Positions 25,813 to 33,687 of a stretch of DNA of 34,233 nucleotides are shown here, piece after piece. Positions within the stretch are counted from its first letter, which is position 1. Each line of letters starts with the position of its first letter. A model generated the notes under the pieces. It was not told the origin of the DNA. It did no database searches and worked only from the letters and a program-made list of their open reading frames with translations. A program made the position numbers and the translations under genes. The stretch comes from Gemmatimonadota bacterium (GTDB lineage Bacteria; Gemmatimonadota; Gemmatimonadetes; Longimicrobiales; Gaopeijiaceae): assembly GCA_040882465.1 (NCBI GenBank), contig JBBEBG010000040.1, forward strand, positions 62,818 to 97,050, in the 5' to 3' direction.

Positions 25813-25856
25813 GACGCCGCGGGCCGCCCTGGGGTGGCTCGCGGCGTCGTTTTTTT
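25813..25856 (+). terminator. Rho-independent terminator of groESL
   Basis: A 13-bp stem (25813-25825 with 25836-25848, one G-T pair) closes a 10-nt loop and is followed by G and seven T residues (25850-25856). It lies 22 nt after the groEL stop. Confidence 0.93.
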
Positions 25857-25874
25857 CTCCCCGGGGAGAGTGGA

Positions 25875-26432
25875 ATGAGAAGTGGTGCCGGCCGAATGGC
25901 GATCGTCCTGGGCGGAGCGACACTCGTCATCGCCGGGCTGGCGACGTGGGAACGTGCTTCTCGCGCCAACGACCCGGTCGCTGTCGCCACGGTGCTCCGC
26001 GACGAGCTCCGCGAGACGCGCGCGCGGGTGGCGGCATGCCTCGTCACCCAGGACCGGATCGCGATGCGCTTCGAGGCCGTAGCCATGCGCTCCCATTCGC
26101 TCCGGGCCGAGGTGGAATGGTTCGAGTCGCTCGACCCGCGCGGCGTGCCCGGCGTGCTTTATCCTTCTTATCTGGAGCTCGTGGAGGAGTTCAACGCGTC
26201 GGTCACCGAGTGGGAACGGGAGTCCACCGACCTAGTCGAATACGCGGGGCGGTGCCGGTCGCTGGTCGGCGCACACAACGCGGAGGCTGACTCCCTCCAA
26301 CGGTACCTGGTCGAAACCGGAATTTGGGCGGAGGACTGGCTGGAACCGGGCTTCGACGAACCCGCCGGAAGTGGCGAAGGCCCCCCGGCAGAGCCGGAGG
26401 GCCTTCCTGTGGTGCCGGTCCCGGAGGACTGA
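25875..26432 (+). CDS. Anchored or exported protein of unknown function
   Basis: A 185-residue protein with one N-terminal hydrophobic helix (about 7-25) that could be a signal anchor or uncleaved signal peptide. The rest is a Glu/Arg-rich, mostly helical domain (about 30-150) and ends in a Pro/Glu/Gly-rich tail. I recognise no family. GGGGAGAG precedes the ATG at 25875 with good spacing; an ATG at 25896 would also keep the helix. It lies right behind the groEL terminator and ends 7 nt from the convergent csp gene. A strong hairpin falls within its last codons. Confidence 0.65.
   Translation: MRSGAGRMAIVLGGATLVIAGLATWERASRANDPVAVATVLRDELRETRARVAACLVTQDRIAMRFEAVAMRSHSLRAEVEWFESLDPRGVPGVLYPSYLELVEEFNASVTEWERESTDLVEYAGRCRSLVGAHNAEADSLQRYLVETGIWAEDWLEPGFDEPAGSGEGPPAEPEGLPVVPVPED
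26376..26406 (-). terminator. Strong hairpin in the 3' end of the preceding gene, likely csp terminator
   Basis: GAAGGCCC (26376-26383) pairs with GGGCCTTC (26399-26406), and after one C/A mismatch CCGGC pairs with GCCGG around the triloop AGA. It lies 34 nt beyond the csp stop on the minus strand but inside the coding sequence of the convergent gene (its Pro/Glu/Gly tail). No T tract follows on either strand, so it may act as an mRNA end stabiliser or pausing site for both genes. Confidence 0.6.
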
Positions 26433-26439
26433 CCGCCGT

Positions 26440-26649
26440 TCAGCCGAGCTTGGTGACGTTCTCGGCGGCGGGGCCCTTGGCCCCTTCCACCCGGTCGAAC
26501 TCGACCCGCTCACCCTCGGTCAGGGACTTGAAGCCCTCCTGCTGGATCGCGCTGTGGTGGACGAAGCAGTCTTTCGAGCCGTCCTCGGGCGTGATGAAAC
26601 CGAAACCCTTGGCGTCGTTGAACCACTTGACCGTTCCCGTGGTACGCAT
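26440..26649 (-). CDS. Cold-shock domain protein
   Basis: A 69-residue single-domain OB-fold protein that binds single-stranded RNA/DNA as an RNA chaperone. '[15 protein letters not shown]' contains RNP1 (KGFGFI) and 'DCFVHHSAI' contains RNP2. The C-terminal '[21 protein letters not shown]' completes the fold. GGAG lies 6 nt before the ATG. The 110 nt upstream to the nearest terminator hairpin are non-coding and may form a cold-shock type leader; no clear promoter was found. Confidence 0.95.
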   Translation of the reverse strand: MRTTGTVKWFNDAKGFGFITPEDGSKDCFVHHSAIQQEGFKSLTEGERVEFDRVEGAKGPAAENVTKLG

Positions 26650-26758
26650 TCCGTACTCCGTGATTGTTGGTGAGACGGGGTGCGGACGTGCCGTACCGAT
26701 CGTTCACCTGTCTTGCGAGATTTCCCGCTCTCGCACATCGCGCAGGCGTCGGACAGAG

Positions 26759-26794
26759 AAAAAGGGATCCGAGAACGCCTTCGTCTCAGATCCC
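26759..26794 (-). terminator. Rho-independent terminator reading on the minus strand
   Basis: On the minus strand GGGATC-T-GAG pairs with CTC-G-GATCCC (plus coordinates 26764-26794, one internal mismatch, 11-nt loop) and is followed by five T residues (26763-26759). It would end cytochrome c transcripts before csp; if a csp promoter lies above it, it could instead act in the csp leader. Confidence 0.65.
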
Positions 26795-26892
26795 CGAACC
26801 TCTCCTCGTGTCACTGATCTTCGGGTCCCCCCTGGGATACGCGCCCAAGTAGACGCTAAGGGGCTCTCCGCCTCCTGTCAATAACGCCGTAA

Positions 26893-26922
26893 CCGGGCTC
26901 CGGCCGAGGGGCCGGAACCCGG
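26893..26922 (-). terminator. Hairpin just after the cytochrome c gene
   Basis: A bipartite stem of CCGGG/CCCGG (26893-26897, 26918-26922) and TCCGGCC/GGCCGGA (26899-26905, 26910-26916) with a 4-nt loop lies 21 nt beyond the cytochrome c stop on the minus strand. Only scattered T residues follow, so it may stabilise the mRNA end or terminate weakly. Confidence 0.5.
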
Positions 26923-26943
26923 CGGCGGCGCGACTTCCCAGAC

Positions 26944-27357
26944 TTACTGGCTCAGAGACGCGACGTACGCGCCGACGGCCATGAGTTGGTCTTCCGAAAG
27001 GCTGCCGCCACCCATCGCGGGCATGGGGGTCTGCCCGCGTGGCTGCGGGATTCCGCGCCGCACGAGGTCTGCGATGTCCCGGGCGAGCGTAGGGCTGGAG
27101 GGGTTCAGCCAGAGCCAATCGGAATCCGCGAGATTCGGCCCGAATCGGCCGTTCACGCCATTGGCTCCATGGCAGGTCTGACAGTTCCCCGCACCGGAAA
27201 AAACGAGACGGCCGGCCTGGATCATCTCGGGAGTCACCGCGACCGGCGCCGCGGCCGCCGCGCCGCCTTCCGCCGCCGAGGAGGCCGCGCACCCCGCGAC
27301 CAAGACCGCCAGGGCGAGGGGACCCACCACCTTCCAAGATTTTTCCCTGAAGGACAT
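26944..27357 (-). CDS. Lipoprotein c-type cytochrome
   Basis: A 137-residue monohaem cytochrome c anchored by a lipid. A signal sequence ends in the lipobox LVAGC (Cys23). After an Ala-rich linker (about 24-40) comes the haem site CQTCH (Cys59, Cys62, His63) and a distal methionine in 'TPMPAMGGG' (Met112 or Met115), then the closing helix 'SEDQLMAVGAYVASL'. It should carry electrons at the outer face of the membrane; the partner is unknown. The ATG at 27357 is preceded by GAGAGGCAGGG. Transcription is divergent from the MscS-like gene. Confidence 0.93.
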   Translation of the reverse strand: MSFREKSWKVVGPLALAVLVAGCAASSAAEGGAAAAAPVAVTPEMIQAGRLVFSGAGNCQTCHGANGVNGRFGPNLADSDWLWLNPSSPTLARDIADLVRRGIPQPRGQTPMPAMGGGSLSEDQLMAVGAYVASLSQ

Positions 27358-27597
27358 ATCCCTGCCTCTCCGCTGAGTTTCGCGCTTCCGTTTCGATCCA
27401 ATGGCACAGTAGAGACGGCCCTCCCAACGTGCAAGAGCACCGCAGGGCGAGCCGGATCCCCAGGAGGCGAAGGGCGGCGTGCGCACCGCCGTCCGACCCA
27501 CCGCGCGAGGGTTTTCCCTCGCGCCCGCTCGGCCTAGGTTCCTTCAATCGCGTGGCTTCTCGAGCCCTTGGGCACCCCGTCACCCCCGACCGGACCG

Positions 27598-28854
27598 ATG
27601 AACCTTCACCCACTGCTTGCTCCCTTCGAGGACTGGATCCTCGCGAATCCCCTTTTGGGGGGAATCGTCGTGGCCGCGTCCGTCCTCGTCCTGGGCGAGA
27701 TCCTCCACCGCGTCGTGAGCCGCTACATCCTCCGCATCATCGAGAAATTCGCGGAACAGAGCAGCGTCTTTTGGGACAATGCCTTCTTCGAGGCGCGTCT
27801 TCCGCAACGAATGGCTTGGGGCGTACCGCTCCTCTTCTGGTATTACGGCGTCCTGCTCATCCCCGGCCTCCCGGCGCCGGTCGCGACCGCGGTGCGGAGA
27901 GTCCTCCTCGCGTGTTTGGTCGTCGTGCTCGTCCTCTCCATCTCAGCGGCGCTCGACGGCATCCACCGCATCTACGCCGAGCTCCCCCGGGCGCGGGAGC
28001 GGCCGATCAAGGGCTTCCTCCAGGTCGCCAAGATCGTCGCCTACCTGGCGGGGCTCATCCTGGTGATCTCGGCGATCATGGCTCGCTCGCCCCTGATCTT
28101 TCTCACGGGGCTCGGGGCGATGACGGCGGTGCTCCTCCTCGTTTTTCGCGACACGATCCTCTCTCTCGTCGCGGGGGTCCAGCTCACGTCGAACGACCTC
28201 ATCCGCGTGGGGGACTGGATCGAGATGCCCCAGTTCGACGCGGACGGCGACGTCGTGGACATCGCCCTGAACTCCGTTCGCGTGCAGAATTGGGACCGGA
28301 CCTTCACGGTGATTCCCACGCACAAATTCCTGGAGCACTCCTTCCGGAACTGGAGGGGGATGCAGGAGTCCGGCGGGCGCCGCATCAAGCGGGCTTTTCA
28401 CCTGGACCTGAACACGGTGCGTTTCCTGAAGGAGGAAGAGGTCCAGGCCTTCGCGGAGTGGGAGCTCCTCGGGGACTACATTCGCGGGAAACGAGAGGAG
28501 ATCGAGACGTTCAACCGGTCTCGACCATCCGGGGAAGGAGTGCGCGTTCCGAACTGGCGCCGCCTCACCAACATTGGTACGCTCCGGGCGTACATCTTCG
28601 AGTACCTGAAGCATCACCCGCGAATCCACCAGGAGATGACGCTCCTCGTCCGCCAGCTTTCCCCGGGCCCGGAAGGGCTCCCGATCGAGTTGTACGTCTT
28701 CACTTCGGACACCGCATGGTCGGCGTACGAAGGGATCCAGGCGGACATCTTCGACCACATCCTCGCCACCGTCCCGCAATTCGACCTACGGATCTACCAG
28801 AAACCTTCCGGGACGGACGTGAGGCGAGCACTGAAGGAGGTGGCGGTTGGTTGA
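27598..28854 (+). CDS. Mechanosensitive channel of the MscS family, YbdG-like
   Basis: A 418-residue membrane protein, close to the length of E. coli YbdG (MscM-type) rather than the shorter MscS. Hydrophobic segments lie at about 18-38, 72-92, 100-120, 142-162 and 168-198. The last contains the pore-helix-like 'GAMTAVLLLVFRDTILSLVAGVQL' (in two parts). The beta domain follows with 'RVGDWIEMPQFDADGDVVDI' and 'VIPTHKFLEHSFRNW', both characteristic of the YbdG group. It would release solutes on osmotic downshock. The ATG at 27598 has only a weak CGGA upstream. Its 3' end carries the ribosome site of the next gene. Confidence 0.9.
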   Translation: MNLHPLLAPFEDWILANPLLGGIVVAASVLVLGEILHRVVSRYILRIIEKFAEQSSVFWDNAFFEARLPQRMAWGVPLLFWYYGVLLIPGLPAPVATAVRRVLLACLVVVLVLSISAALDGIHRIYAELPRARERPIKGFLQVAKIVAYLAGLILVISAIMARSPLIFLTGLGAMTAVLLLVFRDTILSLVAGVQLTSNDLIRVGDWIEMPQFDADGDVVDIALNSVRVQNWDRTFTVIPTHKFLEHSFRNWRGMQESGGRRIKRAFHLDLNTVRFLKEEEVQAFAEWELLGDYIRGKREEIETFNRSRPSGEGVRVPNWRRLTNIGTLRAYIFEYLKHHPRIHQEMTLLVRQLSPGPEGLPIELYVFTSDTAWSAYEGIQADIFDHILATVPQFDLRIYQKPSGTDVRRALKEVAVG

Positions 28855-29314
28855 CACGCCTCTTCGGACGGGTCGGGATACGCCGATGCGGCTCCGCCTC
28901 CTGATGCTGGCCACCGCTGGTCTCGGGCACGGGGCGCCGCTCCTCGCCCAGACCGCCGAAGGAGTCGCCGGACTCGAGATCGTCGCCGAGCTCAGGCTCC
29001 AGACCGATCGGAGGAGCGATCTGTCCATCGTCATTCCGGGCGTGTTCGTGCTCCCGGAGCGGCTCCGTTTGCGGGTCGAGGGGGGCGACGGCGTCCGCGC
29101 GGAAGTTGAGGAGGGGACGCTCCTTCGGTGGACCGGGCTCCTGGTGTCGGATGCGCTCGCCCTTCTGACCGCGGGCCAGGAGGATTCGTCCGCGCCCTTC
29201 AGCGTGCGCATCCTCATGGCGCCCGGGGCGGCGTTCGACGACATCTGGGACGTGCAGTACACACTTACGCAGGGGGGCATCCGCCGCGTTCGGTTCGTTT
29301 CGGGAGAGCCCTAG
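28847..29314 (+). CDS. Secreted protein of unknown function
   Basis: A 155-residue protein with a signal peptide ('MRLRLLMLATAGLGHGAPLLAQ', split as residues 14-35). The mature part is rich in short strands and acidic residues; no family recognised. A near-perfect AAGGAGGT at 28834-28841 lies 5 nt before a TTG at 28847, so I chose that start, which overlaps the MscS-like stop by 8 nt. The alternative ATG at 28886 begins directly at the signal peptide but has only a weak ribosome site. The overlap suggests translation coupled to the channel gene. Confidence 0.6.
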   Translation: MVDTPLRTGRDTPMRLRLLMLATAGLGHGAPLLAQTAEGVAGLEIVAELRLQTDRRSDLSIVIPGVFVLPERLRLRVEGGDGVRAEVEEGTLLRWTGLLVSDALALLTAGQEDSSAPFSVRILMAPGAAFDDIWDVQYTLTQGGIRRVRFVSGEP

Positions 29315-29339
29315 GGACCAGCAGTCACCCCCTGTGGAG

Positions 29340-29368
29340 TTGATTGCGGCGGGACGAGCGCATAGCAT
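29340..29368 (+). promoter_or_regulatory. Candidate promoter of the DUF4399 lipoprotein gene
   Basis: TTGATT (29340-29345) and TAGCAT (29363-29368) with a 17-nt spacer. Transcription would start near 29375, leaving a leader of about 35 nt before the ATG at 29410. Confidence 0.5.
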
Positions 29369-29409
29369 CTACCGGCACCCCCACATCCTCGAACCAAGGC
29401 AACCACGTT

Positions 29410-29898
29410 ATGTCGAGACATCGAGTATCCTGGGCCCTCGCGGCCACCACCGTCCTCCTCGCGGCGGGATGCGGAGAGACCGGGTCGGAGGGCATGGAAG
29501 GAATGGAGGAGTCCGCGGAAGCGGAAATGCCGGCACCGCCCTCCGGGCCCCATAGCGTATCCTTCGCGAGCCCGCAGGAAGGTGACACCATTCGCGGAGG
29601 AACCGTGCAAGTGGTTCTCGAGGTCTCCGGGCTCCAGATCGTGCAGGCGGGAATCATGGACCCGAACACCGGGCATCATCATCTCTATCTGGACGCGGAG
29701 CTGACTCCCCTCGACGTCGCGGTTCCGGCGGGAGTCGCGGGGATCACGCACATGGGGCTCGCGCAGACCGAGTACACCTTCGAAGGGGTCGCTCCGGGCC
29801 AGCACCGGTTGATCGCCGTGGTCGGGGACGGGGCCCACGTTCCGCTGTCGCCTCCGGTGGTGGACACGGTGACCTTCACCGTGGTGGCGGTCCCCTGA
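29410..29898 (+). CDS. DUF4399 family lipoprotein
   Basis: A 162-residue predicted lipoprotein with lipobox LAAGC (Cys21), a Met/Glu-rich linker (about 24-45) and a DUF4399 domain (about 46-160). Family marks are 'FASPQEGDTIRGG', 'GHHHLYLDAEL' and 'GQHRLIAVVGDGAHVP'. The His cluster and Met-rich linker could bind metal, but no function is established. An upstream in-frame ATG at 29344 would bury the signal sequence and overlap the promoter. It converges on dnaE2 with 12 nt between stops and no visible terminator. Confidence 0.82.
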   Translation: MSRHRVSWALAATTVLLAAGCGETGSEGMEGMEESAEAEMPAPPSGPHSVSFASPQEGDTIRGGTVQVVLEVSGLQIVQAGIMDPNTGHHHLYLDAELTPLDVAVPAGVAGITHMGLAQTEYTFEGVAPGQHRLIAVVGDGAHVPLSPPVVDTVTFTVVAVP

Positions 29899-29910
29899 AC
29901 GAAGGGGGGC

Positions 29911-32900
29911 TTACCCGAAGCTCTTCACGCCGGGTGGGCTCTGTCTCAGAGCGGTGAGGTAGGCGAAGGGGTCCGTCGCGTGATGCGGCGGGCCCCTCTT
30001 CTCTTCCGCAGGATTCGTCCGGAGCGCCTCCACCTCAAGGGCGATCACGTTGAGGGTGGCGCCGTCCCTCTGAAGCCTTCCCCGGATCTTCAGGAACGGC
30101 TCCATCCGGACGGCGGAGCGACATTTCTCGTAGATCTTCGGCTTCACAATCACATTGATGTGACCGAACTCATCCTCAATTAGAACAAATACATAACCTT
30201 TTGCAGTCTGGGGCCGCTGCCGGGCGATGACGATTCCGGCGAGGGTGACGATCGCCCCCTGGGGAAGCCCCGGAAGCCGGTCGGAAGAGGTGGTTTCCGG
30301 GGGAAGCCGGTCCCGCACGAGCCCGAGGGGGTGGAGCGCCGTCGAGAAGCGGAGCATCCGGTACTCGGCGACCATCCGCCCCCGGTCGTCCAGTTCCCCG
30401 AAGGCGCGCCCGGCGTCCGGGTCGTCCAGAGCGATGGGAAGCTGGGGATCGTCCGCGCGTCCGTAGGCCCGGGTCCTCTCTTCGTCGGGGCCGAGCCAGA
30501 GCCCGGTCTGCCAGAGGAGCTCCCGGCGGGTGAGCCCGAGTCCGTCGAGCCCGCCGACCCAGATGAGATTCTCCACCGCGGGACGCCGGAGCGCGACGGG
30601 AGTTCTCCGGAGGAAGTCCACGAGAGAGCGGAAGGCGCCCCCCCGGTCCCGCTCCTCCACGACCCGGGTCGCGATCTCCTCCCCCCACCCCCGGACGAAG
30701 CCGAGCCCCACGCGGAGGTCGTCTCCCTCGGCGGTGCAGGCGACTCCGCTCCGGTTCGCATCCGGGAGGCGGATCCTGATCCCGTTCCGCCGGGCATCCC
30801 TCCCCAGCGCGTCCAGCGAGTAGAACCCCATCGGCTGGTTGTTGAAGAGGGCGACGGTATACTCGGTCGGGAAGTAGTGACGGAGCCAAGCGGACTGGTA
30901 GGCGAGGAGAGCGAAGGCGGCGGCGTGCGACTTGGGGAAGCCGAATTCGGAGAAGGCCACCACCTGCTTGAAGACGGTTTTCGCGGTCTCCTCGTCCACG
31001 CCGCGGGCCGCCGCCCCCTCCCGAAAGGCCTCCCACTGTCCGCGCATCGCCTCCTTGGAGCGTTTCCGGCTCATCGCGCGGCGGAGCGACTCCGCCTGAC
31101 CATCGCTGAACCCGGCGAAGTCCCGGCAGACCTGGAGGACCTGGTCCTGATAGATGACGACCCCGAGCGTCTCCGCGAGCGCGTTTTCGAGGAGGGGATG
31201 GTCGTAAGGGATCCGGTATGCGGGGTCCGCGCGCTGCGCCTCCCGGCGGCGGACGTAGGGGTTCACGGCTCCTCCGACGATCGGCCCGGGACGGACGATC
31301 GCGACCTGGACCGCCAGTTCCTCGAGGTTCGCGGGAAGGGTGCGGCGGAGCATCTGGATCTGCGCCCGGCTTTCGACCTGGAACATCCCGACCGTGTCTC
31401 CCTCCTGGATCCGCCGGTAGATCTCGGGATCCGCGAGGTCGATTCGCGAGAGGTCCGGGGCGTCTCCGGCGAGGGGGATCGGCTTCGCGCGGCGCGCTTC
31501 CACCTCCCGCGCCACCCTCTCCGCGACCCGATGCGCCGTCCCCCGCTCCGCGATGAGATCCACAGCTTCTTCCACCAGGGAGAGCATCCCGAGGGCGAGA
31601 AAGTCGATCTTGATGAAGCCCGCGTCGTCGCAGGAGTCCTTGTCCCACTGGCAGAGGAAGCGTCCCTCCATCGCCGCCGGCTCGAGGGGGACGATCTCCA
31701 GGAGGGGGCGGCTCGAGACGATCATCCCCCCGACGTGCTGGGAGATGTGGCGGGGGAGCCCCCCGATCTCCTCCACCCGCTCGAGGAAGAGGGTCCAGGG
31801 GCGGCTCTCGAGCTTTTCCTTGAACCCGGGAATCCCGGCCAGATCCTCCCGAAGTCCAGCGGCGGACCGGTGCTCGGCGAGCTTCGCGATCTTTTCCAGA
31901 TCGCCTGGAGGGAGGTCGAGCGCCTTCCCGACCTCGCGCACCGCGGAGCGGAGCCGATAGGTGGGGAAAATGGCCACGAGCCCGGTGTGGTCGTGCCCGT
32001 ATTTCTCGTAGACCGCGAGGATCAGCTTCTCCCGGATGTCGCGCGGGAAGTCGAGGTCGATGTCCGGGACCGAGCCCATCGCCTCGTTCAGGAAACGTCC
32101 GAGGAAGAGGTTCGCCTCCACGGGATCCACATGGGAGAGCCCGATCAGGTAGCAGATGACGGAGGAGACGGAGGAACCTCTTCCGCGTCCCGGGGGGAGC
32201 CCGGAAGTCGCGCGCGGGGCCGATCCCCGCACTTGTGCCCCCACCTCCTTCGCGAGCTCCATGATATCGCGGTAAACGAGGAAGAAGCCGCCCAACTTAT
32301 GGCGGCCGACCAGGGACAGCTCGAGCTCGAGGCGGCGCTCCGCTTCGGCGCGGCGTTCGCGCTCCTTCCGTGTGCTTCCCGGTCCCACGGGATAACGCGC
32401 GTCGAGCGCCGCGTGAGTGACCGCGGTCAGGATCTCCATCGCGCTCCCCCGTTCGCTTCCCTCGAAGTCGGGGAAGCGATACCCGAGATCCTCCGTGAGA
32501 TCGAAGGCGGCACAGCGCTCCGCGATCCGTACCGTATTCGCGAGGGCGTCGGAACGGGAGGCGAAGCGACGCGCCATCTCCTTGGGGGTAGGGAGGTGGA
32601 ACTCGGCATTGGGGCGGCGGACGGCGTGAGAGGAGTCGAGGGTGTTCCGGTGGCGGATCGAGGCGAGGACATCCTGGAGGGGGTGCCGCTCCTTCCGGTG
32701 GTAGTGGACGTTCCCCGTGGCCACGACGGGGATCTCCATCCGGTCCGCGAGACGGGTCAGCCGCCGCGTCCGCTCGGCGTCGCCGCGCACCCTGTTCTCC
32801 TGGAGCTCGACGAAGAGGCGGTTCGGACCGAAGGCGCCCAGGAGGAGGCGGGCGAACGCCTCTCCCGTGGCGGTCGAATCCTCGAGGGCGCGCAGGAGGG

Positions 32901-33384
32901 GGCTCCGGCGGCAGCCGGTGAGGAGGATCAGCCCGGCGTTCCGCTCGAGGAGGAGATCGAGGGGGAGGGAGGGGGAGCCCCGCGGGCTCGTTCGGTGCGC
33001 CTGGGTCAGGAGGCGGGAGAGGTTTGCGTACCCCTCCGGCGTCTCGGCGAGGAGGGTCAGGTGGAAGAGGTTCGGGGGCTCGTCGGGGCGGGAAGAGGAG
33101 GCGGGGACGGGATGGTGACCGTGGTCATCGGTGGGCGCGTCGTTTCCCCCCCGGAATCCACACTCCCGCACCGTGACTTCCGCGCCCGTGATCGGCTGGA
33201 TCCCCTCCTCGTGGGCCGCCCGGGCGAATTCCATTGCCCCGTAGAGCCCGTCGTGGTCGGTGAGCGCGAGGGCGGCATATCCCAGCTCGTTCGCGCGCAG
33301 CACGAGCTCCTCGGGGTGCGAGGCACCGTCCAGGAAGGAGTACCCCGAGTGGGCGTGGAGCTCGACGTAGGGGGTGTTCGGCAT
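29911..33384 (-). CDS. dnaE2: Error-prone DNA polymerase DnaE2
   Basis: A 1157-residue C-family polymerase, somewhat longer than typical DnaE2. The N-terminal PHP domain begins 'YVELHAHSGYSFLDGASHPEELV' (in parts, residues 6-28), the wording of DnaE2 rather than replicative DnaE1. Catalytic aspartates are in 'VPDIDLDFPRD' (Asp441, Asp443) and 'FIKIDFLALGML' (Asp594). The C-terminal OB domain carries 'LPQGAIVTLAGIVIARQRPQTAKG' (in parts) and 'GHINVIVKP'. DnaE2 usually acts in mutagenic repair with ImuA and ImuB; neither is here. The ATG at 33384 has no Shine-Dalgarno but a -10-like element lies directly ahead. Codons for residues about 1060-1083 are strikingly AT-rich. Confidence 0.94.
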   Translation of the reverse strand: MPNTPYVELHAHSGYSFLDGASHPEELVLRANELGYAALALTDHDGLYGAMEFARAAHEEGIQPITGAEVTVRECGFRGGNDAPTDDHGHHPVPASSSRPDEPPNLFHLTLLAETPEGYANLSRLLTQAHRTSPRGSPSLPLDLLLERNAGLILLTGCRRSPLLRALEDSTATGEAFARLLLGAFGPNRLFVELQENRVRGDAERTRRLTRLADRMEIPVVATGNVHYHRKERHPLQDVLASIRHRNTLDSSHAVRRPNAEFHLPTPKEMARRFASRSDALANTVRIAERCAAFDLTEDLGYRFPDFEGSERGSAMEILTAVTHAALDARYPVGPGSTRKERERRAEAERRLELELSLVGRHKLGGFFLVYRDIMELAKEVGAQVRGSAPRATSGLPPGRGRGSSVSSVICYLIGLSHVDPVEANLFLGRFLNEAMGSVPDIDLDFPRDIREKLILAVYEKYGHDHTGLVAIFPTYRLRSAVREVGKALDLPPGDLEKIAKLAEHRSAAGLREDLAGIPGFKEKLESRPWTLFLERVEEIGGLPRHISQHVGGMIVSSRPLLEIVPLEPAAMEGRFLCQWDKDSCDDAGFIKIDFLALGMLSLVEEAVDLIAERGTAHRVAERVAREVEARRAKPIPLAGDAPDLSRIDLADPEIYRRIQEGDTVGMFQVESRAQIQMLRRTLPANLEELAVQVAIVRPGPIVGGAVNPYVRRREAQRADPAYRIPYDHPLLENALAETLGVVIYQDQVLQVCRDFAGFSDGQAESLRRAMSRKRSKEAMRGQWEAFREGAAARGVDEETAKTVFKQVVAFSEFGFPKSHAAAFALLAYQSAWLRHYFPTEYTVALFNNQPMGFYSLDALGRDARRNGIRIRLPDANRSGVACTAEGDDLRVGLGFVRGWGEEIATRVVEERDRGGAFRSLVDFLRRTPVALRRPAVENLIWVGGLDGLGLTRRELLWQTGLWLGPDEERTRAYGRADDPQLPIALDDPDAGRAFGELDDRGRMVAEYRMLRFSTALHPLGLVRDRLPPETTSSDRLPGLPQGAIVTLAGIVIARQRPQTAKGYVFVLIEDEFGHINVIVKPKIYEKCRSAVRMEPFLKIRGRLQRDGATLNVIALEVEALRTNPAEEKRGPPHHATDPFAYLTALRQSPPGVKSFG

Positions 33385-33395
33385 GGGATACCGAA

Positions 33396-33424
33396 GATAA
33401 ACCGAAAATCGGGCGGCGCGGCAA
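33396..33424 (-). promoter_or_regulatory. Candidate dnaE2 promoter
   Basis: On the minus strand TTGCCG (33424-33419) and TTTATC (33401-33396) are separated by 17 nt. Transcription would begin near 33389, about 5 nt before the ATG, implying a near-leaderless message. No LexA-type site was recognised. Confidence 0.45.
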
Positions 33425-33616
33425 GACAAGCTGGGAGGATGGGGAGATGGCGCCCGGGTGAGCTCGGGTCCGGGTCCCACGGCGTTCGTGACCCGAATCG
33501 AATCGCGGATCGACCGCGGACATGGCGACGACGACTGTCGATCCTCCCCCCCGGTCCCTTCTTGAGCACTGACGCAGAGGAGCGTGTCTTAGTTAACGGG
33601 TGGAGGTTGGAAATCA

Positions 33617-33674
33617 GGAGGCCGGCGCCACCCGCGGCCTCCCCCTGGCGGCGGGTCTCACCGCCTTTGTTTTT
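33617..33674 (+). promoter_or_regulatory. Attenuator-like leader before the small secreted protein
   Basis: Stem 1: GGAGGCCG (33617-33624) with CGGCCTCC (33635-33642), 10-nt loop. Stem 2: GGCGG (33647-33651) with CCGCC (33661-33665), followed by TTTGTTTTT (33666-33674), which looks like an intrinsic terminator. The ribosome site GGAGG starts 2 nt later. ACCCGC (33630-33635) can also pair with GCGGGT (33651-33656); that pairing would disturb both stems. It may be an attenuator, or a plain terminator for an upstream transcript. Confidence 0.5.
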
Positions 33675-33687
33675 CGGAGGGAGTTCC

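Noticed and set aside
33592-33612. A GTTAAC...GGAGGTTGG string looks like part of tRNA-Asn
   Set aside because: The match is interrupted and no stem or T arm can be formed; probably coincidence.
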